Origin: Clostridia bacterium
GTDB lineage: Bacteria > Bacillota > Clostridia > Oscillospirales > CAG-272
DNA length: 36,976 nucleotides
Direction: 5' to 3'
Assembly (NCBI GenBank): GCA_017501545.1
Contig: JAFVWS010000046.1
Coordinates: forward strand, 1-36,976
Shown: one piece after another, positions 14,593 through 24,215 of the stretch
Numbering within the stretch: the first letter of the stretch is position 1
Layout of the letters: every line of letters begins with the position of its first letter
The notes under the pieces: model-generated
What the model was told of the DNA's origin: nothing
The model's input: the letters and a program-made list of their open reading frames with translations, nothing else
Databases searched by the model: none
Translations under genes and position numbers: made by a program

Positions 14593-14898
14593 AACAAGCT
14601 GTCATATAAGATCATACCCCATAAATCGAAATACTCTTACGCGCGCTAACTCATAGCATAGGCTCGAGACAAGCACTCTCGCGGCACATCATCAAAACTG
14701 CTTAGTGCTGCTTGGTCCCCCATCTGACACGGTTCACAGCCGACAATTGCGCAAGACTCATCTGTCAACGCTTCTGTTATAAGTGCTGACCACACAAGAA
14801 TAGCCCTCAAAATGGGAATTCTCCCCTGCATATAGCGGATTTCAGGTACAGGGCACCGCTACCGCCCCGGATAGTATGACCTTATATCACAACTTGTT
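14593..14898 (-). ncRNA. ffs: Signal recognition particle RNA, long bacterial type
   Basis: The 5' end (14874-14898) pairs with the 3' end (14593-14617) over 25 bases with one mismatch and two G-U pairs, giving the closing helix of the Alu-type long SRP RNA. The S-domain hairpin is at 14699-14737. On the minus strand it contains the universally conserved GTCAG on one side and AAGCAGC on the other, capped by a GGGA tetraloop in a TGG/CCA stem (14713-14722). A T-run at 14594-14588 ends the transcript. At about 300 bases it resembles Bacillus scRNA. The position upstream of dnaX is conserved in Firmicutes. The rest of this intergenic stretch (14899-15010) is AT-rich and carries its promoter. Confidence 0.9.
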
Positions 14899-14917
14899 AT
14901 ATATTATGAACGGTAAT

Positions 14918-14947
14918 AGTATAACATACAATAATATAAAAAGTCAA
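14918..14947 (-). promoter_or_regulatory. Promoter of SRP RNA
   Basis: On the minus strand TTGACT (14942-14947), an 18 bp spacer and TATACT (14918-14923) lie about 20 bases before the folded 5' end of the RNA. Confidence 0.75.
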
Positions 14948-15010
14948 GAGAGAATAGTAAACAAATTAATTTAAATATAACAACAAAAATTGCCAACGAA
15001 GTAAAATATA

Positions 15011-15031
15011 AAGGAGGCAATTTGCCTCCTT
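15011..15031 (-). terminator. Terminator of eno
   Basis: A perfect inverted repeat (15011-15020 with 15022-15031) starts 4 bases past the eno stop. On the minus strand it is followed by a T-rich but interrupted tract. The GC-rich GGAGG/CCTCC stem is unusually tight, with effectively a 3-base loop. Confidence 0.75.
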
Positions 15032-15034
15032 AGA

Positions 15035-16279
15035 TTAACTAATATAAATTTCTGCTTCAATTTCTAAGAGACGATTGTATTTTGCAACTCGCTCCATACG
15101 GCATGGTGCACCGGATTTTATAAATCCAGCATTAGTACCAACTGCAATGTCAGAAATAAATGTGTCGTCAGTGTCGCCAGAACGATGTGAAATGATGGTT
15201 TGATATCCCTTTTGCTTTGCAAGCGCAATTACGTCAAGTGTTTCAGTAAGAGTGCCAATTTGGTTTGGCTTTATTAAAATAGCATTGCCCATGCCAGCAT
15301 CGATGCCTTTTTTTAGTCTTTTTTCATTTGTAACAAACAAATCGTCGCCAACAAGCATAACCTTTTCACCGATTAAAGAGGTAAGCTTTTCCCAACCGGT
15401 ATAATCCTTTTCGCCAAGTGGATCCTCAAGAGAAATTATAGGATATTTAGAGATCAAATCCTTCCATTTTTCAATCAGCTCATCGCTTGAATATCTTTTT
15501 TTAGCCTTTGGCAAATAGTATCCGTCCTTGTCAAACCATTCACTGGATGCAATGTCAAGAGCTATTTTTACCGTATCAGTATCATATCCGGCAAGGGTAA
15601 TCGCTTCAATAATTAGCTCTATAGCCTCCTCATCGCTTGATAAATTAGGCGCAAAGCCTCCCTCATCGCCAACAGATGCACCAAGCCCACGATTGATAAG
15701 GATTTCCTTCAGTCCTTGATAAATTTCACACCCTGCCTTTAATGCAGCATTAAATGAGTCAAATCCAACTGGAACAATCATAAATTCTTGAATATCTATA
15801 TTGTTTGTTGCATGTGCACCACCATTTAAAATATTCATCATAGGAATAGGTAGCTTTGAGCTCAAAACACCACCAATGTATCTATAAAGTGGCAAAGAAT
15901 TAGAGCTTGCATTTGCTCGCGCAAGGGCTAATGATACAGACAAAATAGCATTTGCACCAAGGCTTGATTTATCACGAGTTGAATCAAGCTTAATCATTTT
16001 TTGGTCGACAATTCTTTGTCTTGACGTGTTTAGCTGACAAACCTCTGGTGCTATAATTGTGTTTACGTTTTTCATTGCCTTTAAAACGCCCTTGCCAAGA
16101 AATCTTTCTGGGTTTTGGTCACGTAGCTCGCATGCTTCGTATTCGCCGGTTGATGCGCCAGAGGGCACAGAGGCAGTACCTTTGTGCCCACCTTCTAATG
16201 TAACGCAGGCTTCAAGCGTTGGTATTCCTCGTGAATCAATAATTTCTCTCGCTTTTACTTCTTGAATTTTTATTTCCAT
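15035..16279 (-). CDS. eno: Enolase
   Basis: Phosphopyruvate hydratase, converting 2-phosphoglycerate to phosphoenolpyruvate in glycolysis. Landmarks are AREIIDSRGIPT, SVPSGASTGEYEA, GGAHATNNIDIQEFMIVP, VGDEGGFAPN, the metal ligands in LEDPL and VGDDL, the catalytic Lys in ILIKPNQIGT, and ISHRSGDTDDTFI. Length is 414 residues, slightly under the usual 430, mostly because the C-terminus is short. A start four codons upstream (16291) is open, but the GGAGG that would serve as ribosome site lies inside those codons, 5 bases before the ATG at 16279, so that ATG was chosen. It is transcribed alone, with its own promoter and terminator. Confidence 0.96.
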   Translation of the reverse strand: MEIKIQEVKAREIIDSRGIPTLEACVTLEGGHKGTASVPSGASTGEYEACELRDQNPERFLGKGVLKAMKNVNTIIAPEVCQLNTSRQRIVDQKMIKLDSTRDKSSLGANAILSVSLALARANASSNSLPLYRYIGGVLSSKLPIPMMNILNGGAHATNNIDIQEFMIVPVGFDSFNAALKAGCEIYQGLKEILINRGLGASVGDEGGFAPNLSSDEEAIELIIEAITLAGYDTDTVKIALDIASSEWFDKDGYYLPKAKKRYSSDELIEKWKDLISKYPIISLEDPLGEKDYTGWEKLTSLIGEKVMLVGDDLFVTNEKRLKKGIDAGMGNAILIKPNQIGTLTETLDVIALAKQKGYQTIISHRSGDTDDTFISDIAVGTNAGFIKSGAPCRMERVAKYNRLLEIEAEIYIS

Positions 16280-16295
16280 TTTAACCTCCAAATAG

Positions 16296-16323
16296 AGAAT
16301 ATCTCTATTAAAATGGTTGCCAA
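16296..16323 (-). promoter_or_regulatory. eno promoter overlapping a palindrome
   Basis: On the minus strand TTGGCA (16318-16323), a 16 bp spacer and TATTCT (16296-16301) form a plausible sigma-A promoter. The -10 sits in a perfect 8 bp inverted repeat, AATAGAGA/TCTCTATT (16291-16298 with 16302-16309), which could be a repressor site or, if transcribed, a leader hairpin. Confidence 0.5.
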
Positions 16324-16350
16324 AAAATAGATTTTTACTCTAAAAAAAGA

Positions 16351-16378
16351 AAAAAGGTGTGCAAAAGCACACCTTTTT
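16351..16378 (-). terminator. Rho-independent terminator
   Basis: A perfect 12 bp stem (16351-16362 with 16367-16378), loop of four bases, with a T-run on the minus strand. It ends the AI-2E permease transcript. Confidence 0.92.
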
Positions 16379-16382
16379 GTTA

Positions 16383-17858
16383 TTATTTATCTGAATTTTT
16401 CTTTTTCAAGCTCGTTTTAATAGCTTTATTAGCAGGAATTTCTATTACATCAACATCATCAGTGTCGGAAAGATCAAATTCTGATGTATCAATGTCATCA
16501 TCCATATCAACCTCAACCTTTGGCATCGGAATGGGGATTTCTCTCGTTATTTCATTTTCATCATAAACCGAAGAGAAGTCCGTATTGTGTACGTCGATTC
16601 CAACCTCGTAATATTCAATATTCGTCGGCAGGTTTTTCTTTTTAAGACGATGCTCAATTAAGCAGTTAATCATATAAGCAACAACTGCGGCAGCAGGAAC
16701 GCCTATAACCATTCCAACAAAGCCAAATACGTGAGAGCAGAATGTAACAACGGCAATAATTGCAATCGGCGAAAGTCCTGTTGATTCTCCAAGAATGTGA
16801 GGAGCGATAATATTACCATCAATTTGCTGAATAACAAGAATAATCAATGCAAAAATTGCAACACGAAGTATTTTATATGGCATTTCCTCCATGCCAGCAC
16901 CAAACCATGAGTCACCGGGAACGGTACTAATAAGCACAAGCACGCCAGATGGAATAGCACCGATGAATGGACCATAGAATGGTATAACGTTTGTAATGCC
17001 ACAAACAAGACCAATAAGTGCCGCATAAGGGAACTTAAATATGGTTAATACAAGTGTTACAACGCACCCAACAAGCACGGCGTCACAAAGCGCGCCAAGA
17101 ATATATCTACCAAATGTTTTGTTGGTGTATTTTGCAAAGTGAGAAATTCTTTTATAGGTTTTTTCTTTAAATATTGCACATAGTGCACGCTTTATCTTTG
17201 CGATAATGCTGTCCTTAAATATTAGGAAATAGAAGGAAAGAATAAATCCTACAATAAACTTAAAAATGTGACCAAAGAGGCTTTTTACAAACTGAGTTGC
17301 ATATTGAATAACGGCATCGATAATGACCTTCATAATATCGGAGTTTTCGCCCGAAGCGCTAGTAATATTAAGCATTTCAAGCACCTTGGTAAGAAAGTCA
17401 TTTATAGTTTTTTCAGGGTCATCAACGCCAATGTTTTCAAGAAAATCATAAGAAAAATCATATAGCTGAGATACATAAGAGGTAATATTCGTAGCAAGCT
17501 CGGCATACTGAGATTTGATTTCTTGGAAAACTACTCCTGCAAGAATTAGAATTACTAATCCAAAAATAGAGTAGGTAATTATAATTGAGAGAAACTTGCG
17601 GATTCTTGGGTGTGGTTTTCTTCTTTCAAGAAACTTGAAAACCTTGTCGTGAAACAGCTTATATACAGGATTGCAAACAAAGGCAAGAGCAAAGCCATAA
17701 ACAAACGCCATCATAGCACCTATAACCCCGTTGGTGTAGGTAATTATAGGCTTAATATTAATCAATGCAAAGGTCAAAATCAAAAGCGCTGCGCCAACCA
17801 AAAAAACGGCAAGAGCTTTTTTCCATAGCTTGTTGTTTTTATTGAAAAATTTAAGCAA
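16383..17858 (-). CDS. AI-2E family transporter
   Basis: Membrane protein of 491 residues in the AI-2E (TqsA/PerM/YdbI) family. Despite the name, members export or exchange varied small molecules or ions. Two helices near the N-terminus (about 14-33 and 40-65), one at about 85-110, a long soluble middle section (about 110-195), then clustered C-terminal helices with the family signatures FGRYILGALCDAVLVG, GVCGITNVIPFYGPFIGAIP, QQIDGNIIAPHILGESTGLSP and FGFVGMVIGVPAAAVV. The last 80 residues are a hydrophilic, Asp-rich tail. The start is TTG, with AGGAGG 9 bases upstream and no better ATG nearby. Substrate unknown. Confidence 0.9.
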   Translation of the reverse strand: MLKFFNKNNKLWKKALAVFLVGAALLILTFALINIKPIITYTNGVIGAMMAFVYGFALAFVCNPVYKLFHDKVFKFLERRKPHPRIRKFLSIIITYSIFGLVILILAGVVFQEIKSQYAELATNITSYVSQLYDFSYDFLENIGVDDPEKTINDFLTKVLEMLNITSASGENSDIMKVIIDAVIQYATQFVKSLFGHIFKFIVGFILSFYFLIFKDSIIAKIKRALCAIFKEKTYKRISHFAKYTNKTFGRYILGALCDAVLVGCVVTLVLTIFKFPYAALIGLVCGITNVIPFYGPFIGAIPSGVLVLISTVPGDSWFGAGMEEMPYKILRVAIFALIILVIQQIDGNIIAPHILGESTGLSPIAIIAVVTFCSHVFGFVGMVIGVPAAAVVAYMINCLIEHRLKKKNLPTNIEYYEVGIDVHNTDFSSVYDENEITREIPIPMPKVEVDMDDDIDTSEFDLSDTDDVDVIEIPANKAIKTSLKKKNSDK

Positions 17859-17907
17859 TGTTTCCCCTCCTTATATAAATTTATGCGTATATATAAATTC
17901 TATCAAT

Positions 17908-17936
17908 ATTTTATACTAAAAATTCCTATAAGTCAA
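17908..17936 (-). promoter_or_regulatory. Sigma-A promoter of AI-2E permease
   Basis: On the minus strand TTGACT (17931-17936), a 17 bp spacer and TAAAAT (17908-17913), 5 of 6 at each element. Confidence 0.75.
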
Positions 17937-17957
17937 TAGCAAATTGAAAAAATAGAT

Positions 17958-17980
17958 AAGGGCGACATTGTGTCGCCCTT
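17958..17980 (-). terminator. Terminator of guaB
   Basis: A perfect 10 bp stem (17958-17967 with 17971-17980) with a 3-base loop, followed on the minus strand by a T-rich tract. It lies 10 bases past the guaB stop. Confidence 0.85.
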
Positions 17981-17990
17981 TAATTGTCTA

Positions 17991-19478
<1,488 letters not shown>

Positions 19479-19499
19479 CTAAAACAAATTATTTTAATT

Positions 19500-19528
19500 A
19501 TTATAGACCCAAAAAATCGATTTGTCAA
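19500..19528 (-). promoter_or_regulatory. Consensus sigma-A promoter of guaB
   Basis: On the minus strand TTGACA (19523-19528), a 17 bp spacer and TATAAT (19500-19505) match the consensus exactly, 30 bases before the guaB start. Confidence 0.9.
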
Positions 19529-19544
19529 CAAAAAATCATAAATT

Positions 19545-20432
19545 TCAAGCTGTTTTACACAAAAAAGCACGAATTTTTTTAGATTTTAATGCTTCATAAG
19601 CATTGAGCTGTGCTTCATGATTATCGAAAATACCAAAAACTGAAGGGCCACTGCCACTCATTAACGCACCTAAGGCACCATAATCAAGCAATGTGGACTT
19701 AATCACATCAATAGTTGGATTTTTCTCACAAATAACGCTTTCAAATTTATTATAAAGTAGGCTTCCAAGTAGCCTTATATCACCTTTTTCAATTGAATCA
19801 GATATATTTTTTAGCATACCATAGGCTTGTGCATTTGTACCATATTTGTCATCAAGCATTTTAAACGCCTCAGGTGTTGAAACGCTTGAATTGTCAATTG
19901 CGCACACCAAGTATAATTCAGTAGGGCACAAAATAGGTGTTATGATATCGCCAACGCCCCTACAAATGGCAGTTTTTCCAGTCAAGCAAAACCCAACATC
20001 AGCACCAAGAGAGGAGCCAATTTTAAAAAGCTCGTCTTCACTTAGTGCAAAATTATACGCCTCATTTAATAAACGCAGAGCGCAAGCACAATCGGTGCTT
20101 CCACCCGCCATACCAGCACATACTGGAATATTTTTTTCAATATGAAATTTAAAGCATTTGCTTGTATTGCTTTTGCCAATAGCATTTAAATATGCTATGC
20201 AAGCTCGCCAAACAAGATTTGACTTGTCGTTAGGAATACTCTCTGAGCTACACGAAATTTCAATTTTAAATGCACTCGAATCAGAAATTTCAAGCGTTAA
20301 CTCATCAAAAAGAGAAATGCTTTGCATAATTGATTCAATATCGTGATAGCCATTTGAACGCTTGCCCAAAACGTCTAAATAAAGGTTGATTTTAGCAGGT
20401 GCGCTACGCTTAAAAATCATCTTATTTTGCAT
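19545..20432 (-). CDS. ispE: CDP-ME kinase IspE
   Basis: 4-diphosphocytidyl-2-C-methyl-D-erythritol kinase of the non-mevalonate isoprenoid pathway, 295 residues. GHMP-kinase motifs: PAKINLYLDVLGKRSNGYHDI at the N-terminus, the ATP loop PVCAGMAGGSTDCACAL, and GALMSGSGPSVFGIF near the C-terminus. The first codons lie inside the end of polA (11-base overlap). A TTG at 20435 and ATGs at 20432 and 20420 all fit; the ATG at 20432 is preferred because an AGGAAG lies upstream, though it is a little far. Co-transcribed with polA. Confidence 0.94.
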   Translation of the reverse strand: MQNKMIFKRSAPAKINLYLDVLGKRSNGYHDIESIMQSISLFDELTLEISDSSAFKIEISCSSESIPNDKSNLVWRACIAYLNAIGKSNTSKCFKFHIEKNIPVCAGMAGGSTDCACALRLLNEAYNFALSEDELFKIGSSLGADVGFCLTGKTAICRGVGDIITPILCPTELYLVCAIDNSSVSTPEAFKMLDDKYGTNAQAYGMLKNISDSIEKGDIRLLGSLLYNKFESVICEKNPTIDVIKSTLLDYGALGALMSGSGPSVFGIFDNHEAQLNAYEALKSKKIRAFLCKTA

Positions 20433-23037
20433 CAAACCAGGTTCTTCCTATGGAGATATCTGCAGTAAGTGGAACAGAAAGCTTAGCTGCACCCTCCATT
20501 TCCTTTCGTAAAATTTCAAGCGCTTGGTCGGCGCAGTCCTTATGAGACTCGATGATAAGCTCGTCGTGCACCTGTAAAATAAGTCTTGCATCGATTCCAG
20601 CTGATTTTAGTGCCTTGTCAACGTTTATCATAGCAATTTTGATTATATCAGCAGCCGTGCCTTGAATAGGGCTGTTCATTGCCGCGCGTTCACCAAATGC
20701 CTGCACCATTTTATTTTTAGCGCTAAGCTCAGGGATATATCTGATTCTACCAAGCATTGTCTTAGCATATCCGTATTGCTTAGCCTCGGCTATCAATCGT
20801 CTGATAAATGCGTGAATATCGGGATAGGTAGCAAAATATGAGTCAATATAAGCCTTTGCTTCTTTTTTAGAAATGCCAAGATCCTTACCAAGAGAGAAGT
20901 CACCAATTCCATAAACTATGCCAAAGTTTACAGCCTTTGCACGCTTTCTTAACTCTGGCGTTACCTCGTTAGGCTCAACGTTAAACACCAAAGAAGCAGT
21001 AGCGGTGTGAATGTCAGCACCAGAATTGAATGCATAAATCATATTAGCATCGCAAGACATATGTGCTAAAACTTTTAGCTCAATTTGAGAGTAGTCAGCA
21101 TCAATAAGCACATAATCATTACCTTTGGTAATGAAATATTTTCTTAGATTTCTTCCAAGGTCGGTTCTAATAGGAATATTTTGTAGATTCGGCTCGGTGG
21201 AGGAAAGGCGTCCAGTAACTGCAACTGTTTGATTAAACGTTGAGTGAATAATGCCGTTTTCATCGGCTACACGAGAAAGTCCTTGACAATATGTGCTATT
21301 AAGCTTAGCAACGCGACGATAGTCAAGCACCTCGCGCACAATTTCGTATTCTTCGGCAAGTCCCTCTAAAATATCTGCGTTGGTAGAGTAGCCACTTTTT
21401 GTTTTCTTTCCGTGTGGCAATCCAAGCTTTCCAAATAAAATTTCACCAAGCTGTTTTGGAGAATTTACGTTAAATTCCTCGCCTGCAAGTTCAAAAATTT
21501 TTGACTTATGTGTGTCCTCGAGCTTTGAAAGGAACTCATAATATGAGTTTAACCCCTCTAAGTCAACCTTAAAGCCTTCCTTTTCCATATCAGAAAGAAC
21601 ATATGCGAGAGGAATTTCTATCTCTGTCAAAATATGCTCAGTTGAATCCTTTTTTAGATGCTTCATCATTTGATTATAAAGCCCTAAAATAAATTGTGAG
21701 CCGTATTCGGGCTTGAAATCCATATTTAAATAGGTAAGAGTTAAATCTTCGAGCTCATATGAAGAGTCAGAGGGCGAAATAACGTATCCTGCGAGCATTG
21801 TGTCAAAAACGCAGTTGATTTTGTGCGATTTTTTAATAGATTTTACATCGTGGCAGATGATTTGTGCTTTTTCCAAAAAATCACCAAGTGTAGCTATATC
21901 GCAAACAAAGCTCTTTTTGTCAAGTGTAGTGATTTGCACCTCTTCCTCGTTGAAGAAAACAGCACAAGGCTCATTTGTATTTGGTAAGCCATTTTCATAA
22001 GAGTCACTAATCACAATAGAGGCTGGCTCAAGATTTTCCTCACCAAGATCAAACCCTATTTGCTCACCACCAAGTGGCTCACAATCAATAAATTCGTCAA
22101 GCTCAACAGTAGGCTCTTTAACAGTGGTAGGCTTGTCCTCTTCGGGCTTGCTTTCTTGTATGATGGTAGGCTCCTCAATTCCCTCAAGTCCAAACTTTCT
22201 TATAAGCGAGCCAAATTCGAACTTGATAAAGTTCTTTCTAAGATTCCATTTGTCAAGCCCTTTGTTTTCAAGCTCGCAAAGACATTTTTCGACTGGAACA
22301 TCTAAAACAATTGTAGCAAGAAACTTTGAAATATAAGCCATCTCGCGTCCATTTGTGATTTTGTCCTTCATACTCTGTGAAAGGGATGAGGAAAGATAAT
22401 TTTCGTATAAATTGTCAAGTGAACCATATTCTGAAATTAGCTTGAACGCACCCTTTTCACCAATGCCGGATATACCAGGAATGTTGTCTGACGAGTCACC
22501 CATAATAGCCTTCACATCGATATATTGGGTAGGCGTTACACCATACTCCTCGAAAAATTTTTCTGGAGTATAAACAACATCCTCTTTGGTTTTTACAAGT
22601 ACCACAGAAGTGTTATTTGTGATTAATTGTAGTGAGTCACGGTCACCTGTCAAGATGTATGCATGTACGTCATTTGTGGACATTCTTGAAATCGTACCAA
22701 TAATGTCGTCAGCCTCATATCCCTCAATTTCAATTCTGTTAAAGCCAAGCTGTTCAACAAGCTCCTTTGCATAAGGAAGCTGAACTGCTAAATCCTCAGG
22801 CATACCCTTGCGGTTAGCTTTATAAAAATCGTGCGCCTTGTGTCTAAAGGTTTTAGCCTTTAAGTCAAACGCGATAACGGCATAATCTGGCTTAAGAGAG
22901 TCAAGATGCTTTTTAAGTATAGTCATCATTCCAAAAAGAGCATTAGTAGGTAACCCCTCCTTGTTAGAGAGCGGTCTTATGCCATAGTAGGCTCTATTCA
23001 AAATACTATTGCCGTCAACAATTAATAGCTTTTTCAT
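20422..23037 (-). CDS. polA: DNA polymerase I
   Basis: DNA repair and Okazaki-fragment polymerase, 871 residues. An N-terminal 5' nuclease (LLIVDGNSILNRAYYG, GYEADDIIGT, GDRDSLQL, GDSSDNIPGISGIGEKGAFKLI). A middle 3'-5' exonuclease-like domain (about 330-470) in which the first D-x-E pair is lost, so proofreading is probably inactive, as in many Firmicute enzymes. Then the polymerase: DYSQIELKVLAH (motif A), the O-helix RKRAKAVNFGIVYG with the Phe that favours deoxynucleotides, and VHDELIIE (motif C). The open frame reaches 23085, but AAGGACGG before the ATG at 23037, and the conserved MKKLLIVDGNS start, decide. It follows the TSCPD gene by 13 bases. Confidence 0.97.
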   Translation of the reverse strand: MKKLLIVDGNSILNRAYYGIRPLSNKEGLPTNALFGMMTILKKHLDSLKPDYAVIAFDLKAKTFRHKAHDFYKANRKGMPEDLAVQLPYAKELVEQLGFNRIEIEGYEADDIIGTISRMSTNDVHAYILTGDRDSLQLITNNTSVVLVKTKEDVVYTPEKFFEEYGVTPTQYIDVKAIMGDSSDNIPGISGIGEKGAFKLISEYGSLDNLYENYLSSSLSQSMKDKITNGREMAYISKFLATIVLDVPVEKCLCELENKGLDKWNLRKNFIKFEFGSLIRKFGLEGIEEPTIIQESKPEEDKPTTVKEPTVELDEFIDCEPLGGEQIGFDLGEENLEPASIVISDSYENGLPNTNEPCAVFFNEEEVQITTLDKKSFVCDIATLGDFLEKAQIICHDVKSIKKSHKINCVFDTMLAGYVISPSDSSYELEDLTLTYLNMDFKPEYGSQFILGLYNQMMKHLKKDSTEHILTEIEIPLAYVLSDMEKEGFKVDLEGLNSYYEFLSKLEDTHKSKIFELAGEEFNVNSPKQLGEILFGKLGLPHGKKTKSGYSTNADILEGLAEEYEIVREVLDYRRVAKLNSTYCQGLSRVADENGIIHSTFNQTVAVTGRLSSTEPNLQNIPIRTDLGRNLRKYFITKGNDYVLIDADYSQIELKVLAHMSCDANMIYAFNSGADIHTATASLVFNVEPNEVTPELRKRAKAVNFGIVYGIGDFSLGKDLGISKKEAKAYIDSYFATYPDIHAFIRRLIAEAKQYGYAKTMLGRIRYIPELSAKNKMVQAFGERAAMNSPIQGTAADIIKIAMINVDKALKSAGIDARLILQVHDELIIESHKDCADQALEILRKEMEGAAKLSVPLTADISIGRTWFDAK

Positions 23038-23050
23038 TAAAATACCGTCC

Positions 23051-23317
23051 TTAGTTAATAGGTGTAAGCACTTCATCAAGTGCACTTCTTAGTGCAATGG
23101 CAAGCTGGTCAGCACAAGAGGTTCCCTTAAATCCACACAGATTGCCTTTTAGTATGGAGATAACCTTTTCAGCCTCCATGCCCTCAACAAGCTTTGAAAT
23201 AGCCTTAAGATTGCCATTACAGCCACCATTAAACGAAACGCTTGAAACTATACCATCGTTTAAATCAAAATTGATATAAGAGGCACAAACCCCTCTTGTT
23301 TTAAATTTATAGGTCAT
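23051..23317 (-). CDS. TSCPD domain protein, TIGR03905 family
   Basis: Protein of 88 residues resembling the TIGR03905 family, which carries the TSCPD fold also found at the C-terminus of some ribonucleotide reductases. Visible signatures are a Cys at GVCAS (residues 9-13), FNGGCNGNLKAISKLVEGM (the Cys-containing glycine-rich loop) and CGFKGTSCADQLAIAL. The paired cysteines (C11, C33, C61, C67) suggest metal or redox chemistry. AGGAG precedes the ATG. It is the first gene of the polA-ispE unit. Function unknown. Confidence 0.88.
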   Translation of the reverse strand: MTYKFKTRGVCASYINFDLNDGIVSSVSFNGGCNGNLKAISKLVEGMEAEKVISILKGNLCGFKGTSCADQLAIALRSALDEVLTPIN

Positions 23318-23408
23318 AAAATTCTCCTAAACAGTAGAAATTTTTAAAAGGTTGTGATAAAATATTACCCATAACACTATTTTAACAAAAAACAAAGGAA
23401 ATATCAAT

Positions 23409-24146
23409 ATGAGAATGAAAAAAAAGAAGCATGGACCAGAAAGATTAAAGCTACTTAGTGGTCTTGTTTGTGATGATATTAAGGCTCTGTACGAAAACAA
23501 AGAAGCAATTTATAAAAATGATAATCCGCTTCGCATAGAAATCGGCTGTGGAAAAGGCGATTTTGTGTGTGGTAAATCACTAAAGGAACCAGAATATAAC
23601 TATCTTGCAATAGAAAAAATTGCAGACGTTTGCACTCTCGCCGTTGAAAATTACGCACAGGGAAGAGGGCTTGGTGGCTTGGCACCAAACGGAGGCTGGC
23701 AAAAGCCAAATGGTACTGTTTATTCACTTGGCGAGGTTGTTGATTTTACAGGTGATGATCTTGGCAATGTGAGATTTATGGTCGGTGATGCAAAGGAGCT
23801 GCTTGTTAATTTGCCTGATAACTCGTGTGAGGCAATATATGTAAACTTTTGCGACCCATGGTCAAAAAAGGGACACACTAAGCGTCGCTTAACGTATATA
23901 GAGTTTTTAAAAATGTATTCGCGACTTTTAACACCTGAGGGAAGGTTCTATTTTAAAACGGATAATCGTCCACTTTTTGATTTTTCACTTGAAGAGGTAG
24001 AAAGGTCACCACTTGAGCTTGAATATCATACCTATGACCTTCACAACAGTGAAATGGACAAGGATAATATAAGAACAGAATATGAAAGAAACTTTAGCGA
24101 AAAGGGATTTTCAATAAATATGCTCATCGCTAAAAACAATAAATAG
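23409..24146 (+). CDS. trmB: tRNA (guanine-N7)-methyltransferase TrmB, with insertion
   Basis: Makes m7G at position 46 of tRNA using S-adenosylmethionine; 245 residues. The Rossmann motif is IEIGCGKGDFV (44-54), the second acidic position is AIEK, the signature CDPWSKKGHTKRRL spans 148-161, and FKTDNRPLFDFS with TEYERNFSEKG closes the domain. Between NYAQ and NVRFMVGDAKELL, at about residues 85-118, there is an extra Gly/Asn-rich segment (GRGLGGLAPNGGWQKPNG...). The usual family has only a short helix-loop there. It keeps the frame and is not a duplicated part of the protein. The chosen ATG has AAAGGAA 8 bases upstream. Confidence 0.92.
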   Translation: MRMKKKKHGPERLKLLSGLVCDDIKALYENKEAIYKNDNPLRIEIGCGKGDFVCGKSLKEPEYNYLAIEKIADVCTLAVENYAQGRGLGGLAPNGGWQKPNGTVYSLGEVVDFTGDDLGNVRFMVGDAKELLVNLPDNSCEAIYVNFCDPWSKKGHTKRRLTYIEFLKMYSRLLTPEGRFYFKTDNRPLFDFSLEEVERSPLELEYHTYDLHNSEMDKDNIRTEYERNFSEKGFSINMLIAKNNK

Positions 24147-24164
24147 CCAAAATCAATGCGTCCT

Positions 24165-24173
24165 CATACAATA
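24165..24173 (+). promoter_or_regulatory. Candidate sigma-E/sigma-K -10 element for dpaA-dpaB
   Basis: CATACAATA satisfies both the sigma-E -10 (CATACAnT) and the sigma-K -10 (CATAnnnTA), the mother-cell factors that drive dipicolinate synthase genes in studied spore formers. It lies 42 bases before the dpaA start. No convincing -35 was found at the usual spacing. Confidence 0.45.
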
Positions 24174-24215
24174 TGAATGAGAGAAATTCTCAATAAAATG
24201 CGTTAAGGAAAAGCG

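Noticed and set aside
14646-14831. 61-codon minus-strand open frame inside the SRP RNA
   Set aside because: It coincides with the structured RNA, including the conserved S-domain loop, and has no ribosome site.
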